Origin: Vigna angularis
Lineage: Eukaryota > Streptophyta > Magnoliopsida > Fabales > Fabaceae
NCBI RefSeq assembly: GCF_016808095.1
Contig: NC_068979.1
Location: 21,845,444 to 21,909,443, forward strand
DNA: 64,000 bases
Direction: 5' to 3'
Made by a program: the position numbers and the translations under genes. Each line of letters opens with the position of its first letter. Within the stretch, counting starts at the first letter, position 1. This document shows positions 36,040 to 49,300 of the stretch, piece by piece. Under the pieces are notes generated by a model. That model did no database searches, was not told the DNA's origin, and was given only the letters and a program-made list of their open reading frames with translations.

Positions 36040-37520
36040 GAAGTCCCTAAAGGGATTGCCATCAAGTCTACATGATACAAGATGTCACAAGTGAAGATCC
36101 AATTGTATTCGAGGAAGTTGTCAAACACGAGAAATGATGAAAGGCTATAAATAGCAAAATAAACTGAATTGAAAGAATCAAACATGGGAACTAATGGAAC
36201 TGTGAGTTGGAATTAGAACTATCGGAGTCAAATGGATTTACAAGACAAAATTGAATAAGTTAGGAGAAGTTGATAAATATAGGAAAGATTTGTAACTAAG
36301 GGGTATTGCTCTTGTTGCACATATGGATACACTACAATTGATCATGGAACTTGCGACATGCAAAGGATGTGACATATTTCAGCTAGATGTAAAATCTGCA
36401 TTCTTACATGGAAATTTAAGTGAATATGTGTATATAGAATAACCAAAGGGCTATATAAAAAAAGGGAAAGAGCATAAGGTTTACAAGTTACGTAAAGCCT
36501 TGTATGTTCTAAGGCAAGCACCAAGGGCTTGGTTCGGCCGTATAAAAGCACATTTCATGCAAGAGAGCTTTCAAAAATGTCAAAGTGAGCAGACTTTATT
36601 CATCAAAAGAAGTACTAGAGAAATCATATTAATTATCAACATATACATTGATGATTTGATTTATACTAGCAATGACATGGGTGTGATTCTTAAATTGAAG
36701 AAGTCATGATGCAACTCTTTCATATAATTGATTTAGGAAAGATGAGATTCTCCCTTGGCATCGAGGTCTTACATAAACCAGGTAGAATTTTTTTCTATCA
36801 ACAAAAATATGTCAATGATGGGTTGAAGAAATTTGTAATGTTAGAAGTAAACCTGTGAAAAGTCCAATTATTTCAGGTAGTAAAATTAACAAAGATGTTA
36901 AAGGTACAACCATAGATGAAACTTCAAGCAAATTGTAGGAAGTTTACTATATCATCGTTACATGACCCGATATCATGTTTAGTGTAAGCTTAATTAACAA
37001 GTATATGTCTAAACTACTAAAAGAATATTGAGGTGTTTAAAAGAGACTACTAGTTATGTGATATTTTACAAGAAGGGAGAAGAAGAAAATTTGTTTCCTT
37101 TCACAAATTCTGATTTTGTAGGAGATGAAGATGATTATAAAAGCACTTCTGGCTAGACATTTTTTCTAAGTTTAGGAGCAATATCATGAATTTCCAAGAA
37201 ACATTGTTATTCTCTTAAGTAAAGTAACACAACTTGTAGTTATTGTTGTTAGTGTCTATCAAACGATGTGGATGAGAAGAGTTTTGAGAAGCTTAACTCA
37301 TATTTAAGATAGTAATTATGTTATTATTGTGAATAATTCAACAATTAATAAACTTTTAAAAAATCCAGTAATATATGGCAAGAGTATATTTTTATTTTTT
37401 AAGAGATCTTTTGCAAGAAAGACAAAATGAGTTGGTGTATTGTGAAACTAAGGAATAGTATGCAGATCTAATGACCAAGATTTTAAAACTTAAATCATTT
37501 TAGAAACTCAAAATGAAGAT
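36040..37520 (+). pseudogene. Copia reverse transcriptase and RNase H, degenerate
   Basis: Pieces in several frames match copia pol: KSAFLHGNLSEYVYIE (36390-36440), a stop where Glu-Gln is expected, then KVYKLRKALYVLRQAPRAWF and, at about 36640-36670, NIYIDDLIYTSND, which carries the YxDD active-site motif as YIDD. Further right are LVGSLLYHRYMTRY-like and NSDFVGDEDDYKSTSG sequences from the connection and RNase H region, and YADLMTKILKLKSF near the pol end (37459-37500). Many stops and shifts show it is non-functional. Confidence 0.8.
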
Positions 37521-37539
37521 GAAAATATTTGATTTCTCT

Positions 37540-37690
37540 TAAATAAAATCTAGTTTTTAGACACATTTTGTTTTTAGTTTTACCACTTCCATGTATTATA
37601 TTATTGTTACTAATAACCTCTTTAATTCAATATACGCTCTATTGACACCAATTACAATACACATATTTTTTTATTCCATTCATTTTTAAC
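37540..37690 (+). repeat. LTR-like tail of the copia element
   Basis: This resembles 26950-27106 and 28495-28640: TAAA(A/G)TCTAG/ATTTT, CTCTTTAATTCAATA and CAATTACAATACACATAT are shared. It follows directly after the pol remnant, as a 3' LTR would, but only part is recognisable. Confidence 0.6.
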
Positions 37691-37699
37691 CACTGATCC

Positions 37700-40600
37700 A
37701 AATATTATTTTGCCAAAATCGCCTTTTTGATAAATTTATTTCAACATAAATAGTTTCTTGTAAACCTGATCATGGATCAAAATGTAATAGCATAACATTT
37801 TTTGCTCTTTCTCTTTTTGTTTGGGCCGTAACTCCTTTCTCGTTTTTGAAAACAAAAAGACCTCCTTTCTTTTTTATTAAAGAAAAAATTATCAATTAAC
37901 TTAAATTTACACTATAAGGGAAATGAATAGGATAGAAAATTAACAAATGGATCAAAATATTATTATCTAAAGAGATTATCATGATATCATACATAATAAT
38001 TGTTTAATGAAAAGGAAATAACTGTTTCTATTTATCAAATTAAAAATTTTAAAAATATTTTTATCCTCTAATAACACGGGTTTGAACTTTCAACTTACAT
38101 AATCATGACGAGTTAATTTACATTATTCTATTTTTAACGAAGCAAAGATTAATCCGTTTGATCACATCCAATTTATTTACATTCATAGTTCAAAGAGATC
38201 CTCATATAAAATTTTCTTATTTATTTCTAAGCATCTTCATGTCAGTATAGTTGTTCCTTCATTTTTGTTAAAGGGGAGTTGCTCTTAACTTTTTTTTATC
38301 TCATTTAATCAATTATTATCACCTTTATTTATAAATAAACTTGAGTATTTTTTTTTTGTAAATGAAGAGTCTACTAATAGTTAATAATGACCTTGCACTA
38401 TAATAAAAATTGCTAAGCACGAATTAAAATATATTTTATATGTTAAAAATATTTAGTTATTATAAATTTTGGTTGCATAAAACAAACATTTATCATTCAC
38501 ACGTGTTTAAATAGTAGTTACGAAAATCAATCATGTACAAGACAGTGTGTTCCAATTAAAGTTTTCAAATAATTATTACAAAAGTTAATATTTTTATATG
38601 ACAACATATATTATTAAATAAGAAAGTGACTTTTTCTGCACATAATCAACATATTTCTATTAAATCCTATTAAAAAATTGGAATTCAAATTTTTAGGAAT
38701 ATTATATATGAACGAATATAAAAACAGTATACTATTTATAGTTTTCTACGCCTACTTTTTTTTATTTTTAATACTTGAATTTGAGGCTATGTTTTAAAAT
38801 ATCAAACTCGCTGTCTCTTAGATTAAGAAGATAAGGTGGATTGACACGTTTTTCTTAAAATAATGAAAGGTCTGAAGTTTTAACAATAATATAGAAATGT
38901 TGTTACTTCGAGCAATTCTTATTAAGGAATTTACATTGGGTATGATGAGACGTTTTCATCCTAAAAGAACCGAGACAAATGTAAAGTTTTTATTTCATGA
39001 TACCAAAAATATATATAAATTATAACAAAAAAGAATCTAACACATCATTGAAACCTATCCGTGAAACATGACTGACACAGTTAAATTCTTTACTCTTTTT
39101 TATTGGTCAGCAAAATTCTACTTTTATTTGGGCCGACTGCTCTAATTGGGCTTAAACTTAACTGGGTGGCCCAAATAAACACTGGGTAGTAGGCCCAGAC
39201 AAGCCACATGCACCGTACATGATAGTATATAGCTCCCCCTCCCCGAATAGAAAATCTGTTTCGACAAAAACAAGTAAACTTTGTCTCAATCTGTGTTTTA
39301 TGTTTGTCTGAAATCTTAATAAACATGTTGAAGATATGAACAAGGTATTAGGATGAAGTTAGAATGTATTATCCTACATCAAAAGAAAAAACAAAGCCTC
39401 TCTATAAATGGAAACAACTCCATTATTCTAGTTTGTGTACCCAAATTAACTAACGCCAATTCAGTCAGAAAAATTTGTGAATAAAGTTTTATCTGGGTGG
39501 TCCCTGTCTCATTTGGACGATTATTCAAAGATTCTTTAGCGTTTGTCCTGGAATCTTTCAATTTCATATAGTTTATATAGTTTGATGCATACTGGTTCTT
39601 CCAGACACCAAAATAACAAAAAATAGAATGAGTCCAAGACAAATTGGATTAACTAAGACAAGAAAGTCTAGATCACGTTTTTCATTATTTGTCGTATTAT
39701 AACATGTCGTATTAATTGGTGATCTAGCATAAAGCTAATGTGGGTATGAATTTAATACAAGCTTCATTATCTTGCATTTGACATTGCTGCTGCACTGCAA
39801 GTCTGCAATCAGTTGAACTTGAACCTGTGATAAAAACAAACATGTATGAATCTGTGGCTGTAAACAGAAGTTCAGTATAATTTGTTTTGTTGATGCAAAT
39901 GCAAGTAAGCTGCATGAATCTAATGATCACGATCTCAATTTTGGAATTTAGTCACTAAAAAGCATCCCATTTTACACACATTATGTGTCGAAAATAATGT
40001 AGCATGTGAGTTTTGACAAAAGTTACAGCAATGATATCTTGGTTTGATATGGTGATTTAGTGACAGGTAAAAGCAGACAAGTATAAAAGGTGAGAGATAG
40101 AAGTTTCAATTGGATGTGATATAAAGCGAGGAATGTGAATAGTTGGATCCACATGAAGCTATGTTTTTCATTAGTAGCTAGAAGCCTATAAAGTTTCAAA
40201 CCATGAGTATATCACTTGATGCTGACAGTGATCGGAGACTTATCATGCAATATTGCCGATATCTTCATGTAAACAAAACAAATGGAAATGATAACTAAAT
40301 ACAAGATCTCAGTTTGAGGTATTAAGCAAATGGAAATGATATGATTACCACGTTTTAGGAGCATTTTCAACAAGGTAGGTTGGTGGAAAAGAATAGTGGT
40401 AACGTGGACTTGTATAAAGTTGAGGAAATAGTACATGTACAAATATTAACATGTTTATCTTGACTTATATTAATTAATGGAATGGTGTGTGATCTTCAAC
40501 TTCAATTCTACTAAACTTTTTGCTTAGTAGTCACCTCAATATGATGATGTATGCTTACAACTTTAATATCATATATATTACTCTCATCATTAGCTACCAT

Positions 40601-41341
40601 CATAGCTAGCCTTTTCCTATGATGTTTCTGATACTATCACTTTGACATTCCATTATCGTTGTCATTTAATGCAGCTAACTTTAGTTTGCTACTTTCTTTC
40701 ACCTTTTTATTTTTCTTTCATGTCATTGTTAGATATGAATTCGAGAGTAGCAAGTTGCAGTTAATTACTTATACGTAGTCTTAAAAGAGAAATAAGCCCT
40801 CTGGGTTATTCGGATCTAACTTGCATTATATGATTGTTGTAGCCATGAATTTCAGTGTCGTTGTGTGTGCTTTAGTTAAAAGTTGAAAGTAATTTTATTT
40901 ATTCAAACAAACTTACTTCCATGATTGATAGCATATACGTGTGCATTGCTTTATATTGTTTTCGTGACTAAATGCACCATTTTGAGGATTGTAAATTATA
41001 ATCATTATTAAAAATTTAAATGAGTAAAAGTTTCATGTAAAAGTAAAAAATTTCCTAGTATATAAAAAATAAAATTTATAAATATTAAATCTTAAAATTT
41101 TATGTTGAAAATACTTTATATATTTAAACAAGTTTTCTTTATCTAAATTTGAATTTTAAAAACAATACCCAGTTTAGGTTAGACAATGTCATTCTAAATT
41201 TTAACATAATGTCATTCTAAATTTTAACATAATATTATATAATGAAATCCTAACATTTGATATTAGACCACAAACTAAATTTTGTTTTATAATATATGCT
41301 TTAAAAAAATTATTTTAACATGAATATAATATCATATTACA
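37700..41341. other. AT-rich intergenic region, no gene recognised
   Basis: Open frames here are short and without motifs. A cluster of TGGGC(C/T)-type words near 39130-39200 (GGGCCGACTG, GGTGGCCCAAATAAAC, GTAGGCCCAGAC) resembles promoter motifs of plant housekeeping genes, but no coding sequence follows. 41187-41236 contains a perfect 25-bp tandem duplication (ATGTCATTCTAAATTTTAAC, then ATA). Confidence 0.4.
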
Positions 41342-41347
41342 CAAAAT

Positions 41348-43598
41348 TGTTAGACCCATTTAAAACACACTCAAAACCCCCAAGTAGTGGGATCCATGTG
41401 CCAAGAAGTGAGTGAGCGTTTCAGTAGTGGAAAACAGGTGGCTGCAGGAGAGTGGCCGTTCGTTTTGGGTGACGACAGTATTTAAGGCCAAATTTCAAAT
41501 GTCGTGCCACTTCTCTGCATGCCTTTCTTCTTCTCCAAACTGCTGAAAACATTTTCTCCTCCTCCTCTCTAAAATCTCCTCCTTCTCTCTAAGAAAACAT
41601 CACCATTTCTTCTTCCGATCACCTCTCAGGCACCGTCTGAACACTCCTGGCGACAAGAGCTTCCATTTAAACCGATCGGTTTATGATTCTGAGCCGGTGA
41701 GTCTCTTTCTCTCTAGTGCGTTCGTTGAAGTCTTGCATGCAACCCTCTATTTTTGGTTGCCTGAGTAGATAGTATAATTCTGAGCGTTTCTGATTTTCTG
41801 TTGGTCTAGTGCTCCTAAAACGGGAGTGTCGAACATTAGTTCTTTGATAGAGGGGAGCTCTATTATGCTTCGTTGAGCGTTCGGTTACGTATAAAGGTAA
41901 GGGAAGCTTATATAATTTGATTTAAATTCTTGTTTGAACGTTGGCATCTTTGCATGATACGTTGTTTGATTATTTGATGAATTTGAGATATGTGTTCACT
42001 GCTTGTTTGGATGTGTGGATGGATGAATGATGCATGTGGTGAATTGAGTTGAGATAGGAATTGATCATCAACTGTAGTATTCTGAGTAAAGGTGGTAATC
42101 TGGTCAAGCGTCCGTCTATATTAGGTTCTCTTATACAAGGAATTACGGTAATAACGAGCGTGTTATAATATTAGAATGTAAATATGAGTGATCAGCCTAA
42201 GTGTGGTTCTCCTTTAGACTTCCTGAATAGTTTAGTTAACGTGTCATATACTACTCAAGGTCGTAGATGTTATCGTTCTTTTCATTCAGAATAAGTGGTG
42301 GCTCAATTGTATATATATATTCATTCGTTTTCTGTGAGTTTATTAGCGATCGGTCTTGGACCAATCTTTCAGTCTCAGTAGCGCTCGTTCCTGATAAGCA
42401 CTTGGTCTTGGACCAACGCTCGTTCAATAATGTTCGGTTTCTATAGGGATCGGTCTTAAACCAAGCGCTGGGTCTTGTTTTCGGTAATATAGTATTACTG
42501 TGCTTATAATCAGAGTCTTTATTCAAACTAGATAGCGTTCGTTAATTCATAGTTTCTCATCAGTATTATTACTTAGTATAAGTCAGTGTTGGTCTTTAAA
42601 ACGTGTTCGTCCTAGAGTCTTAGTACTCGGCGTAGGCTTCGTGGCGTCCGGTTTGAACTCTTAGGAGTCTGTTTATTAAAGTAGATGAGTAGCGCTCAGT
42701 CTCGTTAGTTTCTAAGAAGCGTTATTCCAGTCGTACTTGGGCTATGATAAGAGCGTATGATCTTATTTCATTTGAATGTATGGATGATTAAGTATGAGGA
42801 AAAATTGAGATGTGATGTGTATGAAATAGTTGATTATGAACGAGTATTCCAGGGAGGAATATCTCAGAAAGTGGTTATTGATTGGTAAAGTATGGATGTG
42901 GGCAAAGCTTAGCGGGCGTTCATCCTGATATTCCATGATTACTCGTTCTGATGTAGAGAGGAGTAAGTCACGTGTGGGAATGGCAGGAGGTCCTAGTCCA
43001 TAAGGTTAACTTGGACGAAATAGATCAACCTCGGGTGACAGCTGTTGAGGGTATCCCAATTACTACATCACCCGGGTGCACGAACGTCGTAATAACATAG
43101 GATTCATACAGTCCGGACAGTCAGAGTCAAGTGGTCGTTTTTGCATGCCTTGAATGTATGAATGATGATTTGAGTGTCATTGGTTTATTTATAAATGTTG
43201 TCTATTGTTATGGAAGAAATTAAGCTTACCATGTTTATCATCTTTGTCTATGTTGTACGTCCTGTCGTTGTCCTGTTGCAATGATCATCCGTGTGGATGT
43301 GAGCAGAGGGAGAAGAGCTGCTGGAAGAAATATTAGAAGACGTAACGGAAGTGAAGGCCAAACCTTGAGAGCGTTCGGTCTGGTGTTGGCTTTCTCTTTT
43401 GTAAAAACCGTGCAGTATTAGTGTATTTTGTAAAAACGTTCGGTCTAGTAATAACTAGCCTTAATTTTTAATTTCCTGCTATTAATTAAGGTCGTTCGGC
43501 CATAATAGTATATCGTTCTGTGTAGAACTGATCTGTATTATTATTAACATGTGATGACTCTCGTATATGGTTTTACACTATATTTTTGTAATGTTACA
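41348..43598 (+). mobile_element. Complete solo LTR (Ty3-type), 2,251 bp
   Basis: The LTR starts TGTTAGACCC and ends AATGTTACA (TG...CA). It is flanked by the direct repeat CAAAAT (41342-41347 and 43599-43604), consistent with a 5-bp target duplication plus one chance match. It contains a TATA-like TATTTAAGG at 41480 with pyrimidine-rich leader sequence after it, GTTCGGTC-type words, and the conserved blocks shared with 1-1980. There is no internal coding sequence or primer site on either side, so this is a solo LTR left by recombination between the two LTRs of a full element. The strand is inferred from the TATA-like position. Confidence 0.88.
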
Positions 43599-43604
43599 CA
43601 AAAT

Positions 43605-46600
43605 AATACTCGCTTATTTTCAAAAAGTTCTAATCTTTCTAATACATAAATATTTTAAAATATTTGTTTTTAAAGGCCATAGATAGCTGAAAAGAATTAT
43701 TTAAAGTAAAACTCAAATTCGTTTTAGAATACGACGAGCCTATGTTTAAAATTTAAATTCAACAAAATTAATTTTGAAGCAAACCATGGAGTAAACTGGA
43801 ACAAATAATAAACATCTGAAGCGTAAAAATTTATGTTATTCACATGTGAAGTTCAAAATGATTATATTGATATTTATTCACACTGTTCTAAACGTATTGT
43901 TCTTTTAGATTATCACCAAAGGCCTAAAATATTTCAATTTAATTATTTAACTTTAAGCTCATATAAATATGTTAAATATCTATATAAAAGTTCTGCCACT
44001 CATATATACTAATTCTAACTTAACTCTGAACTTAAGAGAGGTGACAAAATATATATGTGACCTAAAGAAAACTACTACTATTATTATATTAGAAATATAT
44101 TAGTCATTGAATTGAATTTTTATTTCTACAATGTCTTTATATTCTTTCCTATTCCATAGTTCTTCGTAATTACTGTGCATTTAAATATATAATTTGGTTT
44201 TATTATATACACTTCTACTTCTATGAAACATAAGATAACGCTATTCTTACACATCTAATTGGTTTGGAAGTTTATAATATATAAATAATTATCAAGCAAT
44301 GTTTTCTTTCTTCACCTAAGAACAGTTAAAGAAATTATATTAGTATGAGTATTTACTAATAATAGAATTAAATTGTAATTATTATATTCAAATGAATAAA
44401 TAAAAATTAATTTAAAAGTTAAAAAAACTTAAACTGCCTATAAAATGAAACGAAAAGGGAGGGTTTGTGAAACACTGCACTGCACATAACATAAGAATAT
44501 TTTAATCGAAATATACTAAATTTTATATTGATTGATAATTCTTAATTTATATGGATGGATCAACTGATAAAAAAAGAGTTTCAAAAAAATATTAGGAAGG
44601 TTGTAGAATGGTTACCTTGTCCTATAATTCTGTGTTTTCTATCTGAACATGGAAATTAATAATTTTATCTAATTTTATATCAATTAAATATTTAGCATGT
44701 CACACCATCAAAGATCATTTGCTTGAAATAGATGGAATACGCCAGTTTTATTTTAACTACAATAAGATTTGAGTTTAAATATTTACATAAATTACTCAAA
44801 TTCCGCATCATTAATTTGACTAACTTATTCTCACAATATGATAATTCTTGACAGAGTTTCAGTATTATTATTTCTTAATATGTCTCCATCACATTAATTC
44901 TTTTATAACATATTTCTCTATCATTTATTATTTTTTTACTGAAAAAATATTTAAGTCTGTTGATTCACAACAGAGTTAAAATTAAATTTAAGTCTATTGC
45001 TTAATAACAGATTTAAAAATTAAGCCTGACAAATGTAAGTCTGTTCTAAAACATATTTAAAAAGGTCAAAGTAACAGACTTAAAAAGTCTATTCTGTACT
45101 TGTGAATCAAGCATAATTTTCTCTAAAAGTATAAATTGCATAACTCATTTTAAGACAAAAGGCAGATATTTGAATAATGATACTTTGACAACATTTTAAC
45201 ATTATCTATGTATCATCCTGTAATTGATTTATGTTGATTTTTATGATTATTATTATTAGTTGTGAATTAATAACACGTAGATTATGTTAAAATGTTATAA
45301 ACAAATATTGTCAAAACATTATATCCGATATATTACTTTACCGACATGCAACATTGATGCATTATAGCTGCAGACCGACCAGGCAAGACCTCGTAACTTT
45401 GTCCACTCCGCAAATTCTGCTAAGGAAAATTGAATAGACATATACTTGTCCCTATCTGTTTGTTGTTAGTATATCGAATTATATACACTATACAACAACA
45501 TTATTGACTCCAAATGTTTTTATTCTGCACATCACATTTTTTTTCTTGTTCTTATTATGTACTATAAACTACTGTTCTCTTTCCCATTCGATCTCTTCAT
45601 TACTGCAATTTTACCTGAGAAATGTTCCATGGAAGGCAATTAATATTGCATGTCAAGGAATATACTTTGATCACCAAAGCTACTTTCAGTATACAGTAAA
45701 AGGCCAAAAGGAAACATCATATCCTACAAATTAAATACAGACACCAACATTACTGAATGCTAAATTAAACAAATCCTTGTTCAACTGATTGGTGAAAGAA
45801 GCTCTCACCTATACTTTTAACTGAAGTGAGTTATCATATATGTACAGTTTTATCTTTTCATATATTATGTAGGAAGAAATTGTTTCCGCTGACATAAAAG
45901 TGAAACTTTATCATTGTGCCAAAACACTGTTGAGTGAAAAAAAAAAAGGTTGATGATTTGAACAAAAACGTTTGAAAGTGAAGAGGAGGGGTGTTACTTT
46001 CTCCAATGTTAGTTAAAATTATCGTCTTTTGATGGCACTTTTTGGACTCATTATTTGGGAATAACACTGCTGTTGTATCGTTGTTGGTGAAAATTTAAAT
46101 ATGAATTTAAATCTTATATTAGATAAAAATAAAAATAAATAAAATATTATGTAAGGACGAAGATTAATAAATTTATTATTTTAAAATTTTCAGTTGAAAA
46201 TAATGTTAATTATTTTATAGAACTAATAATATCGTATTGAAATTTTTTTTCAGATAAATATGTCTGTTAAGATGAATGATTTTTTTTTTTTAAATCTCTC
46301 AATAAATGACCATGAGTGTTCTCAGCAATCGGAAATTGCAAGAAGCATTATGTGTTTGAATACTAAGACACAGGAAAAAGTACAAATTCTGACCTTTATC
46401 TATCTCCTCTACCCTCTCTTTCATATCATATCATGGACTGCAATGCAATCCTATGTTAGACCCGTTAACTTTAAAAATCATATGACCATATATTAAAATA
46501 AAATATTATATTTAAATATGTTTTTTATTTTTAAATTATTATAATATTTTTTATTTTTAAACTAAATATATAATTTTCACGTGTTATTTTTATGTTAATG

Positions 46601-47954
46601 TCATAGAATATAAAAAAATAATATATAATTTGATTTAAAGATAAAATACAACATTTAATATGATAATTTAAAAAATAAAAATATATATATAACTCAGAAT
46701 AAAATAATAGACGTGTACGTTAAATTAAAAAAAAATACATAACAAAATATATGCATAGGAGTCAGTTTTAATTTTAGAAATTTTGGTGCATTATTCTTCT
46801 TTATTTAATTTAATTTTATAAATATAACAAAATATATTTTGTGGATATAAATAAATTTAGAAAACATATTCGTGGTTACACAATTTTGTAAATAATAATA
46901 TATTTGTTAATAATTAAGTAATATTGATTCTCACTTACAAATAATTTTATTTTTATCCACTACAACTGTTTCCATTAATATATTACTTGCAGATTGTTTA
47001 TATTATTAGAGACAAATTTTGAATCATGAGTGAGATTTCTTGAATAAAAAATAAATTCATTTTATAAATTTTAATGGATTTAATTTCTTCATTTCAACTA
47101 ATAATAAATAATATATTTGAGATTAGATCCTATCTTTTAGTCTATTTTTATCATGTCCTTATTCTATTCACATTAATATATATTTAATTAGCAAATTTCG
47201 ATAGTTTTATCAAGATATTTAAATTATTCTTATAAAAAAATACGATGAATATTCTGGTATTTAGTTTTAAAATTCTTTAATTAGAATATTTTGGCATCTT
47301 TTGTAGAATTTGGTGAGATTTTTCTGACACCTTTTCTTTAGAAAAAAGCTGTAAGCATTAGGCAAAGTAATAATTGCAATATTATGAGATAACACCTCTA
47401 TCCTATTTAAATAGGTAGTGATATCTCCTTTTTTTTCAATTAAAATGTGTTCTCCTAGTATTATTTTAAACTATCATTCTCCTATTACTTTTTTTATATA
47501 CATTTATTCAACACATTTTTATATTTTTATAGAGTATTTTGTGCCCATAAAATTACTTTTTCTCTAAATAAATTTGACATTTAGTTTAACACATTTATAT
47601 TCAATATTTTATGTTATACATGTAGTCTCTGTTCGTGTATTTCTATAATTTTTAAAAAAAAAATTGTTATGGGAAGAGTTTTTCTCTGAAATTACAAAAT
47701 AAATAATATTTTATTCTTAGTGATTTGTGTTTGTTTCCTTCGGATAATAGTTATTTTGTTTAAATATATATATTTATTATAAAATATAATTGAAATAATC
47801 ATAATATATTTTATATATGGTCAAGAAAAGTTTTAAAACTTATTTTTTATTAAAATATATGTATTAGTATGAAAATAAAATTATAATATATTTTATTTTT
47901 AATAAAAGTCAATAAAAATATAAAAATACTTTTTTACAAGTAGTGTAACATATA
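43605..47954. other. AT-rich intergenic region
   Basis: No gene is recognised. Open frames at 45504-45734, 45858-46067 and 46260-46496 are short and lack domains. 44950-45110 contains several copies of AAGTCTGTT and an imperfect inverted relation between GTTGATTCACAAC and GTACTTGTGAATC, perhaps an old MITE. Confidence 0.4.
45181..45326. mobile_element. Candidate MITE (imperfect inverted repeat)
   Basis: The left arm TACTTTGACAACATTTTAAC followed by ATTATCTATG pairs with the reverse complement of the right end, TTTTGACAATATTT...ACATTTTAACATAATCTACG. The two arms share TTTGACAA, CATTTTAACAT and ATCTA(T/C)G. No coding sequence is present. A target duplication was not confirmed. Confidence 0.4.
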
Positions 47955-47962
47955 CATTTTAT

Positions 47963-48628
47963 TAGTGTTGTCAAAATGGGTTAGAACTTGTGGGTCGCCA
48001 TAAGTTTGGACCGGATTGGATTTGAAAAAATGAATTTCTTTTATACAGGCTAATTTTTAACTCAGCTCACCTAGGTTGAACCTGTGGTGAATCGGGTTGG
48101 TTCACCAACCCACCTAGTTTAATTTAATTATCTTTTATTTTTTCTAATACAATTTGTTAACATTTTTTTATTGTATTGTAAACGAAAATAAAGAAAAAGA
48201 TGTTTCAAGAGAGTAAAATATTATAAATTTATCCATTCGAGACTTTAATCTTATAAATGAATAAGTGATACAAAAATTATCAATATTATAAACTTATTTA
48301 TTCGTCCTTTGAGTTTGTTTTTTATTACATTTGAGTTGTATATTAGTTTTTTTATTTTGAGTTGTCTTTGAAGTTTAACATCATTTTAGAGTGAAATTTA
48401 TTTAAATTTGAATTCCAAAAAAAAATTGTAATTCTTTTTATTTAAAAGAACTTGTAATTAAATAAGTCAGTGAGCCAACCTGTTTAACCCGTCAACCTGT
48501 GATGGGGCATATTAGGTTCGAATTTTTTCAGTTAGCTAATAAATGAACTGGGTTAGGTTAGTTCACTAAGTGACCAACCCATAATAAGCTAAACCAGGTC
48601 GAATAAGGGGATCATTTTGACATCACTA
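47963..48628. mobile_element. hAT-type non-autonomous element, 666 bp
   Basis: The left end is TAGTGTTGTCAAAATGGGTT and the right end, reverse complemented, is TAGTGATGTCAAAATGATC. The subterminal regions also mirror each other (GGTTGGTTCACCAACCC versus GGTTAGTTCACTAAGTGACC). The 8-bp direct repeat CATTTTAT flanks it exactly (47955-47962 and 48629-48636). TAG-type ends with 8-bp duplications are the signature of hAT elements. There is no transposase frame inside. Confidence 0.88.
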
Positions 48629-48636
48629 CATTTTAT

Positions 48637-49140
48637 GTCTCCTTAATTTTATTTATTATTTTTGAAAAATAGATGAAAGTTATCTTGAAAAAAGTATTCT
48701 AAGAACATGGAACATAGAATGTATTTAGTGTGTATGTACTACTTCTTTTATAGGTTTTTTAATCATAGTAAAGAAGTGTTTATCTATAAGGTTTTTAATA
48801 AGGCATATTAATAAGTTTGTCATTCTGTATTATTCATGTAGAATTGTATGAAGAATTTAAAGTATCCACTAATCAAATAATGCTCCATTCCCACTAATAA
48901 TAGCTTATCTATTGGCCTTTCGAACTTAATACAAAACCTAAGTATAATAACCAAATTAAATATATTATATATGTAATAAGCCTAAGTACAATTCTCCATT
49001 TATCTTATTGTAAAAAATTAAAATATTTTATAAAATACAATATAAGAGAACAACAAAAGTATACATTATAATATATCTATGTAAAAAATTATCCATCTTT
49101 AAAAATCACTTCCATTTAAAACTATTGTTATGTACTACTA
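48637..49140. other. AT-rich spacer between hAT and CACTA elements
   Basis: No feature is recognised. Confidence 0.4.
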
Positions 49141-49196
49141 CACTACAAAAATAAAGTATTATCACTACAGGAAATGCGCTAATTACTGTAGGCCAT

Positions 49197-49300
49197 TTAC
49201 CGACGGCCTTTTGGTCGTCGGTAATATCGATTTACCGAAGGATTTACCGAAGGACATGTTGAGGTGGTGATTACCGAAGGAGGGTGACCGTCGGTAATGG
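49197..49300. repeat. Left subterminal repeats of the inner CACTA
   Basis: Six or more copies of TTACCGACGG / TTACCGAAGG / CCGTCGGTAAT in alternating orientation lie within 140 bp of the terminus. They are probably binding sites for the TNPA-like protein encoded further inside. Confidence 0.8.

Larger units (their letters stand above)
27715..37690 (+). mobile_element. Degenerate Ty1-copia retrotransposon, copy 2, with nested insertions
   Basis: This is a broken copia element running left to right. It contains an LTR region (27715-28660), gag (29794-30191 and 30797-31090), a gag-preintegrase region (31390-31800), integrase core (33270-33780), reverse transcriptase and RNase H (36040-37520), and an LTR-like tail (37540-37690) resembling 26950-27106. 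It is interrupted by a CACTA element (28663-29641), a TRIM (30192-30791), an LTR (31822-33133) and a TIR element (about 34464-36003). Numerous stops and frameshifts mean it cannot be active. Exact outer LTR termini and a target duplication were not established. Confidence 0.75.

Noticed and set aside
39120..39340. Cluster of TGGGCC-like promoter words, suggesting a gene start
   Set aside because: No coding sequence or splice pattern follows on either strand.
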